Below, one piece after another: positions 54,145 through 62,883 of a stretch of 64,000 bases of DNA (position 1 is the first letter of the stretch; the number at the start of each line of letters is the position of its first letter). This DNA comes from Bacteroidales bacterium (GTDB lineage: Bacteria; Bacteroidota; Bacteroidia; Bacteroidales; UBA932): positions 62,001 through 126,000 of the forward strand of contig JAGBHM010000017.1 in the NCBI GenBank assembly GCA_017935505.1, written 5' to 3'. Below the pieces are notes generated by a model. It was not told the origin of the DNA, searched no databases, and was given only the letters and a program-made list of their open reading frames with translations. Both the position numbers and the translations under genes were made by a program.

Positions 54145-54786
54145 TTAATAAATAGCTACATATAAACCTACATTAAAATACAGTGACTGTCTGTTTTTCA
54201 TGTCGAGACCAGCAAATTTCGACTTGTTGGTGCTGAAGTTGTATCCTGCTGCCACATTGGCTCCAAATGGAGAGTCTGCTCCAAATGGTATCAGCATGCC
54301 CACCTCAGGTGAAACCAAAAAGCCCCAGTTGTTATGCCATTCTCCCAAGTCCTGTACCACAATATGTTGTCCGGCGCTCAATGCTCCCAATCCCAATCCT
54401 GCATATCCTTTTATATAGCGGTCCTGGCTGAAGAAATATTTTACCTGGGCCTTGATTGGAAATGTCTGTGTGTATCTGTATTGGGCTGCATTTACAGCCA
54501 TATTCTCATTAGGTCTGTAAATTTTCTGTCCTATTGACTTATGATAATTATTGTATGAGAGGTCGAGTCCCACAGCAATGTTCTCTGTTACAAAATAGGC
54601 CCAATTTATATTTACACCCTCAAAGCTTGCATTGGAAACGAAATCTTTTGAACTGCCCATTGGCACATTCATCTGATAATTGATGGAATAAACCTGTTTC
54701 ATGTCGTTTCCGTATGAGTAGGACTGCGCATTGGCTAATCCCGCACAACTCAATATTATCGCTGATAATAAAATAAACTTTTTCAT
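54145..54786 (-). CDS. Outer-membrane beta-barrel protein (porin-like)
   Basis: A 213-residue exported protein with signal peptide (about 1-20, LLSAIILSCAGLANAQ) and alternating beta-strand patterns throughout: VNINWAYFVTENIAVGLDLSYNNY, FPIKAQVKYFF, YIKGYAGLGLGALSAG, FGANVAAGYNF, ending in the aromatic strand SLYFNVGLYVAIY, as in 8-stranded OMP_b-brl proteins. Specific function unknown. It lies 25 bases before the transketolase C-subunit and 17 after the DUF4136 gene. Confidence 0.85.
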   Translation of the reverse strand: MKKFILLSAIILSCAGLANAQSYSYGNDMKQVYSINYQMNVPMGSSKDFVSNASFEGVNINWAYFVTENIAVGLDLSYNNYHKSIGQKIYRPNENMAVNAAQYRYTQTFPIKAQVKYFFSQDRYIKGYAGLGLGALSAGQHIVVQDLGEWHNNWGFLVSPEVGMLIPFGADSPFGANVAAGYNFSTNKSKFAGLDMKNRQSLYFNVGLYVAIY

Positions 54787-54803
54787 ATTCTCAATGTATT
54801 AAA

Positions 54804-55424
54804 TTATTTGGGAGGCAAGATTGTAAAGACTTCATTGATGGCATTTGTCAATTGTGCCTCTGTATGAGTACCATTCAAGATACTTCTTACCACACCGTGC
54901 CATACGATAGGAACTGAAGACTCTTCACGTGCTTTGGTTACATCGGCAATCTCAAAGATGAGGGTGCCTGTTGTGTAAGAGCTTACAACCGATGGCATAG
55001 GATAAGGATAATAAGGATCCCAAGGATACCATGGATAGAAGTAATACTTCCACCACCAGTCCCAATCAGACCAATAACCCGGGTAAATGGTGGTATTTGT
55101 CGATTGGATGTATCCGATGTCAACCAGAAGATTAGGATTTTGAGATGCTGATACTTGAGTATATCCCAAACCATTGAGGTTATGTACCACCTGGCTGTAG
55201 ATCTTCATTGATTCAGCATTCTGGACTCTGCTCTTCTTTCCGTTTACAACCACGCACATTGAGTCTGCTACAGCAAAAGTCTTGTACTGCGAAAAATTGG
55301 CGTCCGGAGACTTATAGGCAATAGTCAGAATCTGGTCGTGGGTTTGGTCCAGGTCATCTCCCCAACTGCAGGAAGCAACCCATAAACTTGCAAAAGCAAG
55401 TAGTGTTAATTTAGCTATTTTCAT
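54804..55424 (-). CDS. DUF4136 lipoprotein
   Basis: A 206-residue lipoprotein (lipobox LWVASCSWG, Cys19). The DUF4136 body has FSQYKTFAVADS, VVHNLNGLGYTQVSASQNPNLLVDIGYIQS, a highly aromatic Trp/Tyr/Pro stretch (YWSDWDWWWKYYFYPWYPWDP), and TGTLIFEIADVTKAREESSVPIVWHGVVRSIL. DUF4136 proteins are outer-membrane-associated with unknown role. Together with the following beta-barrel gene it interrupts the two transketolase halves. Confidence 0.9.
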   Translation of the reverse strand: MKIAKLTLLAFASLWVASCSWGDDLDQTHDQILTIAYKSPDANFSQYKTFAVADSMCVVVNGKKSRVQNAESMKIYSQVVHNLNGLGYTQVSASQNPNLLVDIGYIQSTNTTIYPGYWSDWDWWWKYYFYPWYPWDPYYPYPMPSVVSSYTTGTLIFEIADVTKAREESSVPIVWHGVVRSILNGTHTEAQLTNAINEVFTILPPK

Positions 55425-55540
55425 AATCTTTAGAATTATTAATTGCTATATTAACGCACGAGTCCCTCTGTTGTTCAGTTGGGAAATGGATATCCTATCC
55501 TTTTATAATACGCTGAGAACTAGTTTAATATGATGAGATT

Positions 55541-56389
55541 TTAATAATCTCCCAAAGTTTCTTTTATCTGTGCGAGCGCTTTTTCGGCCTCTTGAGGTTT
55601 AGGTGCTTTTCCATGCCATGCACAAGTTCCTTCCATAAAATCCACACCTTTTCCCATATTGGTTTTCATAAGGATCATTACAGGCTTCTCCTCACTCTTC
55701 TCCAACTCTTTTGCAGATTTGAATGCCGACAGAATAGCCTCCATGTCATGACCATCTGCAACCACAACATTCCAGCCGAATGATCTCCATTTCTGTTCAA
55801 GATCTCCAAGTCCGAAAACCTCTTCGGTAGTGCCGTCGATCTGCTGTTTGTTCCAGTCTGTGATGGCAATCAGGTTGTTTACCTTATTGTGTGCGGCAAA
55901 TGCTGCAGCCTCCCAAACTTGTCCCTCTTCGCTTTCACCATCTCCCATAAGCACATACACATAGTTAGACTCTTTGTCCGCCTTTTTGGCAAGTGCGGCG
56001 CCGGTTGCTACAGAGAGACCTTGTCCCAAAGAGCCTGAAGCCGAGTATACTCCCGGCAGACCTTTCTCAACAGAAGGGTGACCTTGCAGTCTGCTGCCGA
56101 ATTGTCTGAAAGTAGCCAGTTCGCTTACAGGAAAATAACCGGAACGTGCAAGCACACTGTAGAATACAGGAGAGATATGTCCGGCAGAGAGGAAGAACAT
56201 GTCATTTCCTTTGCCGTCTCTGCTCCATGCAGCTGGAGAATGTTTGAGCTCACTGAAGAAAAGTGCAGTAAGGATATCTGCACTGCTCAAACTTCCGCCC
56301 GGGTGTCCGCTCTGTGCGGATGTTACCATTCTAATAATATCTCTTCTTACCTGAGAAGCGATATTATTGAGTTCTTGATTTGTAGGCAT
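55541..56389 (-). CDS. Transketolase, N-terminal (ThDP-binding) subunit
   Basis: A 282-residue protein with the diphosphate-binding domain of transketolase. Seen: SAQSGHPGGSLSSADILTALFF, GHISPVFYSVLARSG, GHPSVEKGLPGVYSASGSLGQGLSVATGAALA, and the ThDP magnesium motif GDGESEEGQVWEAAAFAAHNKVNNLIAITDWN, ending in MEGTCAWHGKAPK. The catalytic site forms only with the C-subunit at 53166. Promoter box at 56424 serves it. A 116-base gap without clear terminator follows before the DUF4136 gene. Confidence 0.96.
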   Translation of the reverse strand: MPTNQELNNIASQVRRDIIRMVTSAQSGHPGGSLSSADILTALFFSELKHSPAAWSRDGKGNDMFFLSAGHISPVFYSVLARSGYFPVSELATFRQFGSRLQGHPSVEKGLPGVYSASGSLGQGLSVATGAALAKKADKESNYVYVLMGDGESEEGQVWEAAAFAAHNKVNNLIAITDWNKQQIDGTTEEVFGLGDLEQKWRSFGWNVVVADGHDMEAILSAFKSAKELEKSEEKPVMILMKTNMGKGVDFMEGTCAWHGKAPKPQEAEKALAQIKETLGDY

Positions 56390-56423
56390 AATATATAAAG
56401 TGTATAATTAAGTGTTCGTTTAG

Positions 56424-56431
56424 CAAATTTA
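56424..56431 (-). promoter_or_regulatory. -7 box for the transketolase N-subunit
   Basis: Minus-strand TAAATTTG fits TAnnTTTG, 34 bases before the ATG at 56389; divergent to the lepA box. Confidence 0.62.
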
Positions 56432-56461
56432 GCTTTATTTTACAGAAAAAACAAAAATAGA

Positions 56462-56469
56462 TATATTTG
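56462..56469 (+). promoter_or_regulatory. -7 box for lepA
   Basis: TATATTTG fits TAnnTTTG, 33 bases before the lepA ATG at 56503. A T-rich stretch about 21 bases upstream (56437-56440) could be the -33 element. Confidence 0.62.
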
Positions 56470-56502
56470 CGGAATGATTCATAATTTAACGCTTTTGAAA
56501 GC

Positions 56503-58290
56503 ATGAAACATATACGCAACTTTTGCATTATAGCCCATATAGACCACGGAAAAAGTACATTGGCAGACAGGTTGTTGGAGGCTACAAACACATTGTCTTC
56601 ACGTGAGATGGAGAATCAGGTGCTTGATTCCATGGATCTGGAGAAGGAGAAGGGAATCACCATCAAGAGCCACGCAATACAGATGGAATATCTGCGTAAC
56701 GGCGAAAAATATGTGCTGAACCTTATTGACACCCCGGGCCATGTGGACTTTTCTTATGAAGTTTCGAGAGCTATTGCCTCATGTGAGGGTGCTCTGCTCG
56801 TTGTGGATGCAACACAAGGTATCCAGGCACAGACCATTTCAAACCTCTATCTGGCACTTAATCACAATCTTGAGATTATTCCGGTGCTCAACAAGATAGA
56901 TATGGATGCAGCAATGGTTGACGTAGTGAAAGATCAGGTTATAGACCTTTTGGGCTGTGAGGAGGAGGATATACTGCTGGCCAGTGGAAAGACCGGTGAG
57001 GGTGTGCCTGAGATCCTTGAGGCGATTGTGGAGAGGATTCCAGCTCCGAAGGGTGATGCAGAGGCTCCATTGCAAGCCCTTATATTCGATTCTGTATTCA
57101 ACTCATTCCGTGGAATCATTGCCTATTTCAAAGTTGAAAACGGCTCAATAAGGAGAGGTGATAAGGTTAAATTCTTCAATACAGGAAAAGAGTATGTTGC
57201 AGATGAAGTTGGTGTGTTGAGGATGAAGCTCTGTCCTAAGGATGAGATTAAAACAGGAGATGTTGGATATATAATTTCGGGTATAAAGAGTGCTGTTGAA
57301 GTGAAGGTGGGTGATACCATTACAAAGTGTGACAATCCGTGTGACGAAGCTATTGCAGGTTTTGAAGAGGTGAAACCGATGGTCTTTGCCGGAGTCTATC
57401 CAATCGAATCTGATGAGTATGAAGATCTGCGTACATCTCTTGAAAAATTGCAGTTGAATGATGCTTCGCTTGTTTTTGATCCGGAGTCATCCCTTGCATT
57501 GGGCTTCGGTTTCAGGTGTGGTTTCTTGGGCCTTCTCCATCTGGAGATAGTGCAGGAGAGGTTGTTCAGGGAGTTTGACATGGACTGTATCACAACGGTT
57601 CCGAACGTATCATATAAGGTATATACAACACAAGGTGAAGTCCTTGATGTCCATAATCCAAGCGGTTTGCCAGCACCTACACTCATAGATAGGATTGAGG
57701 AGCCATATATCAGGGCTCAGGTTATCTCAAAGAGTGAATTCTTTGGTCCTATAATGAAGCTATGCCTCGACAAACGCGGAGTTCTTGTAAGCCAGCACTT
57801 CCTTACAAGCGACAGGGTTGAGCTCAACTTTGATATTCCATTGGCTGAGATAGTGTTTGATTTCTATGACAAACTCAAGTCTATATCAAAGGGATATGCC
57901 TCTTTCGATTACCATATAACAGGTTATCGCGATTCAGATCTTGTAAAACTCGACATACTTCTCAATGGAGAGCAGGTTGATGCATTGAGTAGCCTTATCC
58001 ACAGGGATCATGCCTATGATTTTGGCCGCAAAATGTGCGAAAAGCTCAAGGAACTCATCCCTCGCCAGCAGTTTGATATTGCAATACAGGCAGCTATCGG
58101 TGCAAAAATCATTGCACGTGAAACTGTGAAGGCAGTGAGGAAAGATGTTACCGCAAAATGTTATGGTGGTGATATCTCGCGTAAGAGAAAACTCCTCGAG
58201 AAACAGAAGAAAGGAAAACGCAGAATGCGTCAGGTAGGAAATGTTGAGGTTCCTCAAAGCGCATTCATGGCGGTTCTGAAACTTGACTGA
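56503..58290 (+). CDS. lepA: Elongation factor 4 (LepA)
   Basis: A ribosomal GTPase implicated in back-translocation and 30S assembly. 595 residues. Intact G motifs [23 protein letters not shown] and NKIDM, in contrast to the degenerate EF-G2 at 45572. The LepA-specific C-terminal domain is present ([77 protein letters not shown]). Monocistronic with its own promoter and terminator. Confidence 0.98.
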   Translation: MKHIRNFCIIAHIDHGKSTLADRLLEATNTLSSREMENQVLDSMDLEKEKGITIKSHAIQMEYLRNGEKYVLNLIDTPGHVDFSYEVSRAIASCEGALLVVDATQGIQAQTISNLYLALNHNLEIIPVLNKIDMDAAMVDVVKDQVIDLLGCEEEDILLASGKTGEGVPEILEAIVERIPAPKGDAEAPLQALIFDSVFNSFRGIIAYFKVENGSIRRGDKVKFFNTGKEYVADEVGVLRMKLCPKDEIKTGDVGYIISGIKSAVEVKVGDTITKCDNPCDEAIAGFEEVKPMVFAGVYPIESDEYEDLRTSLEKLQLNDASLVFDPESSLALGFGFRCGFLGLLHLEIVQERLFREFDMDCITTVPNVSYKVYTTQGEVLDVHNPSGLPAPTLIDRIEEPYIRAQVISKSEFFGPIMKLCLDKRGVLVSQHFLTSDRVELNFDIPLAEIVFDFYDKLKSISKGYASFDYHITGYRDSDLVKLDILLNGEQVDALSSLIHRDHAYDFGRKMCEKLKELIPRQQFDIAIQAAIGAKIIARETVKAVRKDVTAKCYGGDISRKRKLLEKQKKGKRRMRQVGNVEVPQSAFMAVLKLD

Positions 58291-58337
58291 TCTGCAATTG
58301 ATACCATGCCGGGAGGTGATGCTCTTCCCAAAAAGAT

Positions 58338-58380
58338 AAACCCCAAAAGTTAGACAAAAAACTTTTGGGGTTTTATTTTT
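58338..58380. terminator. Bidirectional terminator between lepA and the S9 peptidase
   Basis: AAACCCCAAAAGT pairs with ACTTTTGGGGTTT around TAGACAAAAA, with TATTTTT after it on the plus side and TATCTTTTTGG on the minus side. Fits the convergent genes. Confidence 0.88.
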
Positions 58381-58386
58381 GGTAGT

Positions 58387-60855
58387 TTACAGAGATTTTG
58401 GCTTGTACATGCTCTCCCACCATGTGGGGTCATCCTGCAGCCATTTTGCGAACCAGGCCCAGATGGTATATTGCCACTGGATACGTTTGTTGTACTCTTT
58501 AATATGGTGGTCCTGATCTTTAACAAGCACCATCGCAGTCTCTTTTCCCAGCAGTTTAAGGGCTGTATACATTTGGATACTCTCTCCGACAGGCACATTG
58601 GTATCTGCATCACCGTGCAGGAAGAGGATAGGGGTATTTATCTTCTCTGCATTGTAGAGAGGACTCTGGTTTACATATAGTTCACGATGGCTCCAAGGGT
58701 AGCTTCCCGCCATTGAAACTTCGCTGTATGAGTATCCCCAATAACCTTCACCCCAATAACTTGTATGGTCGCTTATGCCTGCATGGGAGACAGCTGCGGC
58801 AAAAATATCTGTCTGAGTCTGGAGATATTGTGTCATGAATCCGCCATATGAGGCCCCTATGCATCCTATTTTCTTATCATTTATAAAGGAGTGCTCCTTG
58901 CAGAATTGTTTTACACCCTCTATAATGTCTTCTGCCGGACCTTGACCGGCTGTATTTACATGTCTGGCCGAAAACTCCTGACCGAATCCTGTGGCTCCGC
59001 TAGGATTGATGACCAGCATGACATATCCCAATGCCGCATAAGCATGTTGGGGGTAGCGGCTCTCAAAGGTGCGGCTTGTTGGGCTGCATCCTCCATAGTA
59101 GTCTACAATAAGAGGATATTTTTTATCTGCATCAAAGTGCGGAGGAAGGTAGTATCTGCAGTTTATTTTATCACCTTTTGAATTTGCAAACTCCCATGCA
59201 ACGCACTCTCCCAATTCAATTCCATCGAGGATCTCTTTGCTCAAATCTTCTCTGAGGGATGTCCTGTTTTTCTTCAGATCAATGATATAAGAGCGGTCCG
59301 AATTGGAAGCTCCCTGTCCGTAGTAGGCAAGCAGAGGGGCTGCTGCCGCAGTTGTAAAGTTGGTTACAAGCTCCTCTTTTGTCTCAATCTGTTCTATTTT
59401 ATATCCCGACGGTTCCATCTTGTACAGACTTATCAGATCTCGGTTCTCTGCAGTGAAGTAGATGTTGCCGTCGGCTTTGCTCCATACAAAATCCTGAACA
59501 CTCGGATCAAACTCCTTTGTGACAGGGGTTATCTCTCTGTTCTGGAGCTCCATTACATAGAGTTGGATGTCATATATACTCGGAATCTGCCCCTCTTTTA
59601 CACTCTTGCCTATGCCTCCCAAACTCTCCGGAGAGCCGCTGATGAGAATTTTTTTGCCGTCGGGTGAGAATTTGGCAGTATTCAGAAAACCATCATCTTC
59701 AACCAGAACATCTGCTTCCATTGTCTCTGTATTGAGAAGATGAAGTGAATAGAGTGTTGTAGGGCGTTCTGTGAGGCGGCCTTTGTTTGTCATTACCAGA
59801 ATATATTTGCCATCACTTGATATATCGGCTGCAGAGGCATTGTTGTATCCGAATGTAAGCTGCTGCATGATGCCGGTTTTAAGGTCGTATTTGGCCAGAT
59901 AGCTTCTTGTGCGCCATCCCGGCTGGCGGTCATCCGGTGCAATAACCTCATAGATCTCCTCTCTCTCCTCCGGGCCCTTCTGCGTGAGGGTGCAAATCAG
60001 GTACTCTTCTGTAGGGGCAAAACGGAATCTGCCTTCCGGAAGATTCTTTGCCAGAATCTCCTGATGGCCTGTTGAGGGCTCTGTGGCAACAATTATTTTA
60101 CCCTCTCTGCTTTCGGTTGTATAGTAGTATCTGTTTGATGTAGGCATCCAGGCGATATTTTCTGAAGTTTGGGCCAGAATGTTGCCGGTGGCCAGCTCTA
60201 TAACTTTGTTGGATGAAGATGTTTTTCCTCCAGGCAGGGTTGTAGTGTAGCCGCAGATCAGGTATTTGCCGTCTGGAGAGAGTGAAATGCCGGAGAACCT
60301 TGTTCCAAGCATGACATCTTTTATGGTGTATCTCCTTTTGTTGTCGCTTCTTGAGGACAACACCCCATCCTGTGCAGACTCAACAGAAATTGAAAGTGGC
60401 TGCTGGTTGCTGTCGGGATCAAGGATATACTTTATATTAATAGTATGTACCGACGGTTCCAGGGCAAACTCTTCCGTCCCTATTTTGTTGCCGTCGAGGA
60501 GTGCTGTATAATTCTGCAACCCTTCAATCTTCAGTTTGGCTGTAGCATATCTCTCATTCTGGATGGAGAAGCTTATGAGTCCGAGTGTATACCGTCCGTT
60601 GCCGCTCTCTTTCTGTGCGGCTGCAATATCTTGTAAATTGATGTATGGGGCATCCTTGAGAATCTCAAAAGAGGTGGCTGCATCCAGCAGACTTCTGGAG
60701 TTGAAGCTCTTTGAGTTCACATCGGTATCTTCGATGATGAATGGCTTCATAAGAGGGAAACTTGCATGTTTGACTCGATTTATATTCATGACTTCCGCTT
60801 TTAGGATGATATTGCCCATAATAAGCAATATCGACAAAATGAGAATTTTTTTCAT
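58387..60855 (-). CDS. S9-family prolyl-oligopeptidase-type peptidase
   Basis: An 822-residue exported serine peptidase. Signal peptide about 1-20 (ILILSILLIMGNIILKAE). The N-terminal half is a beta-propeller (repeats such as GISLSPDGKYLICGY, SSDGKYILVMT, KFSPDGKKILISG). The C-terminal alpha/beta hydrolase domain carries GASYGGFMTQYL (catalytic Ser), HGDADTNVP (Asp) and DQDHHIKEYN (His). Resembles dipeptidyl-peptidase IV/DPP5-like enzymes of Bacteroidota, with DPP specificity not certain because the Glu-Glu motif of DPP IV is not clear. The ATG at 60855 is set by the -7 box at 60883-60890; 60885 would precede the mRNA start. Confidence 0.93.
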   Translation of the reverse strand: MKKILILSILLIMGNIILKAEVMNINRVKHASFPLMKPFIIEDTDVNSKSFNSRSLLDAATSFEILKDAPYINLQDIAAAQKESGNGRYTLGLISFSIQNERYATAKLKIEGLQNYTALLDGNKIGTEEFALEPSVHTINIKYILDPDSNQQPLSISVESAQDGVLSSRSDNKRRYTIKDVMLGTRFSGISLSPDGKYLICGYTTTLPGGKTSSSNKVIELATGNILAQTSENIAWMPTSNRYYYTTESREGKIIVATEPSTGHQEILAKNLPEGRFRFAPTEEYLICTLTQKGPEEREEIYEVIAPDDRQPGWRTRSYLAKYDLKTGIMQQLTFGYNNASAADISSDGKYILVMTNKGRLTERPTTLYSLHLLNTETMEADVLVEDDGFLNTAKFSPDGKKILISGSPESLGGIGKSVKEGQIPSIYDIQLYVMELQNREITPVTKEFDPSVQDFVWSKADGNIYFTAENRDLISLYKMEPSGYKIEQIETKEELVTNFTTAAAAPLLAYYGQGASNSDRSYIIDLKKNRTSLREDLSKEILDGIELGECVAWEFANSKGDKINCRYYLPPHFDADKKYPLIVDYYGGCSPTSRTFESRYPQHAYAALGYVMLVINPSGATGFGQEFSARHVNTAGQGPAEDIIEGVKQFCKEHSFINDKKIGCIGASYGGFMTQYLQTQTDIFAAAVSHAGISDHTSYWGEGYWGYSYSEVSMAGSYPWSHRELYVNQSPLYNAEKINTPILFLHGDADTNVPVGESIQMYTALKLLGKETAMVLVKDQDHHIKEYNKRIQWQYTIWAWFAKWLQDDPTWWESMYKPKSL

Positions 60856-60882
60856 TGAGTATAAGTATTTGCTTGCTCTCCA

Positions 60883-60890
60883 CAAATATA
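60883..60890 (-). promoter_or_regulatory. -7 box for the S9 peptidase
   Basis: Minus-strand TATATTTG fits TAnnTTTG, 27 bases before the ATG at 60855. Confidence 0.65.
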
Positions 60891-60943
60891 GGAATAATTT
60901 TCGCCATGGCTGTTACCGTGCAGCCTCTTTCAATGGATGCAGA

Positions 60944-60976
60944 TAAAAAAAGAAGAAGCTCCATCGGGGCTTCTTC
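60944..60976 (-). terminator. Terminator of the OmpA/TPR-like lipoprotein gene
   Basis: On the minus strand GAAGAAGC pairs with GCTTCTTC around CCCGATGGA and is followed by a run of seven T. It lies 48 bases after the stop at 61024. Confidence 0.9.
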
Positions 60977-61023
60977 CTTTTATGTTTTGCCGCGGTTTCC
61001 CGCAACTGTCTGCTCAATTAATA

Positions 61024-62682
61024 TTAGTTAACTTTTGCAAACTCAATATCCATAGCAGCGCGTTTTGCAAGTTTCTCTGATTTGCTTGCAGCCTCAATCT
61101 CTTTCTTTGCAGTAGCGTTGTCACCTTTACGTGCAGCGATGATAGCGCGTTTGTAAGCTGCGCAAGGGCAGTTGCAGTTAAGGATTGCAGAAGCTTTAGC
61201 CTCTTGTTTGGTAAGGATGTAAGCAAGAGCCTCGTTGCAAGAGTTTGAACCAGCTAGAGCAGCTGCAGCAGCATCGTAATTTCCGTTAAGGATATCCAAA
61301 GCAGCGTTGTTCAATTTAGCCTCTTTAAGGTCTGATTTTGCGAAGTTCTCAGCAGCAGCTTTCCAATCTTTGTTCTGCATAGCTACAACACCCATGTTGT
61401 TATAGTAGCTAGCTGTTTTCTCAGACATCTTGTTGAGAGCAGATTTAGCCTCACCAGTTTTGCCCTCCTGCAATTTGATAGCAGCGATGTTGTTGTAAGC
61501 GCGGTTGCTGTTGAATTTAGAAGCAGCTTTCTCATAAAGAGCAAGTTTAACTTTGTTCTCTTTAACCAAAGTTGCAGCGTAAAGCAATGCCTCTTCGTCA
61601 AGCTCGTCCATATCGTTGTTGATCAACTGAAGAAGTTCCTCGTCTGTCCAGTTCTGGTACTCGATGTTTGCAATGAATCTTGCACGACGGAGCTCTGGAA
61701 GAACTTTGTCAGCCAAAGTAGTGTAAACACTTGACATGTTTTTGATCTCTCTCTCACGTACGTTAGGATCTGAGTACATAGAAAGAACGCGAAGGATCAA
61801 CTCTTTATCCTCGATGTTTGATTTAGAAACCAACTCTTGGAAACCTTCCCAGTCCTCACCGATTGATTTAACGTTAAGAGGAGCGTCAACTTTAGCTTTT
61901 TTGTTGATGGTTTTGTTGAAAGCTTTCTCTGCTGATTGTTTTCTCTTGTCAGAAAGTTTGTCGTTAAGATCCTCTTTTCCGTCTGGAGAAGCATAAGCGA
62001 TGATGTCATTTGATTTAAGAGTTCTTCTCTCATCAGACTGAACATCGATAAGGAATTGTTGGAAAGCTTTGATCTCGTCAGTTTTCAACTGATTGTTTCT
62101 TACATCATATTTGTTGATTAGGTAAAGAATCTGAGCCTCTCTTGTTTCAGGGATGATTTTCTGGTACTCGTCAGCCTCGAAAGTAGGGATACCGTTAGTT
62201 TTTACCAACATGTAAGTAGTGTTTGTTCCGTCAGCGATTTTGAATGGCTCAGGATAAACAGCTTTTTTAAGTCTTGATTTGTTGTAAGCAGTAGCTCTAA
62301 GCTCCAAAACAGCTTTCTCCATACCTTCAACATACTCGAAAGTAACAGGAGTGCTGATAGTTGCACCGTTCTCGTAAGAAACAACTTGGTTGTTCTCAAG
62401 AACGCTCTCGCCTTGAAGTGTAAGAACAGGACCTGCAACCTCTCCACCTGCATAAACTAATACTGGAGTAACCTCAAGAATAGCTTTTTTTGCAAAGTAT
62501 TTTGCAGGGAATTTGATAGTGTAGGTAGCGTTGATTTTTCCAGCAACAGCTTCCAAAACCTGAGGATTACACTCTGTAGTAACCTCGCTTGCCAATTTTG
62601 CCATCTTTTTAGGGTTGGTACAAGCAGCAACCAACAAACCTAGAAGGGCAAGGCCCAATAGTTTTAATGAATCTCTTTTCAT
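61024..62682 (-). CDS. Abundant-type lipoprotein with OmpA-like and TPR-like regions
   Basis: A 552-residue lipoprotein (lipobox LLVAACTN, Cys21). First third (about 30-165) is a beta-rich domain with KINATYTIKFPAKYFAKKAILEVTPVLVY. The middle has an OmpA-like segment (DIIAYASPDGKEDLNDKLSDKRKQSAEKAF). The last 200 residues are alanine- and lysine-rich helical repeats of TPR type (AYNNIAAIKLQEGKTGEAKSALNKM, YYNNMGVVAMQNKDWKAAAENFAKS). Codons visibly favour AAC, TAC, TTC and ATC over the AAT, TAT, TTT and ATA of neighbouring genes, a sign of high expression. It has its own promoter and strong terminator. Peptidoglycan anchoring is plausible; function unknown. Confidence 0.85.
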   Translation of the reverse strand: MKRDSLKLLGLALLGLLVAACTNPKKMAKLASEVTTECNPQVLEAVAGKINATYTIKFPAKYFAKKAILEVTPVLVYAGGEVAGPVLTLQGESVLENNQVVSYENGATISTPVTFEYVEGMEKAVLELRATAYNKSRLKKAVYPEPFKIADGTNTTYMLVKTNGIPTFEADEYQKIIPETREAQILYLINKYDVRNNQLKTDEIKAFQQFLIDVQSDERRTLKSNDIIAYASPDGKEDLNDKLSDKRKQSAEKAFNKTINKKAKVDAPLNVKSIGEDWEGFQELVSKSNIEDKELILRVLSMYSDPNVREREIKNMSSVYTTLADKVLPELRRARFIANIEYQNWTDEELLQLINNDMDELDEEALLYAATLVKENKVKLALYEKAASKFNSNRAYNNIAAIKLQEGKTGEAKSALNKMSEKTASYYNNMGVVAMQNKDWKAAAENFAKSDLKEAKLNNAALDILNGNYDAAAAALAGSNSCNEALAYILTKQEAKASAILNCNCPCAAYKRAIIAARKGDNATAKKEIEAASKSEKLAKRAAMDIEFAKVN

Positions 62683-62757
62683 TGTAGTTTTTTATTTAAT
62701 TGTAAAGTTAAATTCAATTAGAAACCACATAGTAGATGCAGTTTGCATAATTAAACA

Positions 62758-62765
62758 CAAAAATA
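62758..62765 (-). promoter_or_regulatory. -7 box for the OmpA/TPR-like lipoprotein
   Basis: Minus-strand TATTTTTG fits TAnnTTTG, 75 bases before the ATG at 62682. Confidence 0.6.
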
Positions 62766-62795
62766 TATAAAAAATCAGATATAACCTCAATAAAA

Positions 62796-62821
62796 TTGCC
62801 CAAATATTTTATTTTGGGTAA
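62796..62821. repeat. Inverted repeat between divergent promoters
   Basis: TTGCCCAAAT and ATTTTGGGTAA form an imperfect inverted repeat between the lipoprotein promoter and that of the sigma-54 activator. It may be an operator or a small hairpin; no function is assigned. Confidence 0.4.
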
Positions 62822-62869
62822 TGATACGAACAAAAGCAACTAAAAATGAGTTATGCGATAGAAATTTTT

Positions 62870-62877
62870 TAACTTTG
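62870..62877 (+). promoter_or_regulatory. -7 box for the sigma-54 activator, next to its ATG
   Basis: TAACTTTG fits TAnnTTTG; six bases (CGTGAT) separate it from the ATG at 62884, predicting a leaderless mRNA. Confidence 0.65.
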
Positions 62878-62883
62878 CGTGAT

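Noticed and set aside
53166..56389. Frameshifted or broken transketolase gene
   Set aside because: Both parts are full-length subunits with intact ends and all motifs; this is the known split form, with genes inserted between, not a pseudogene.
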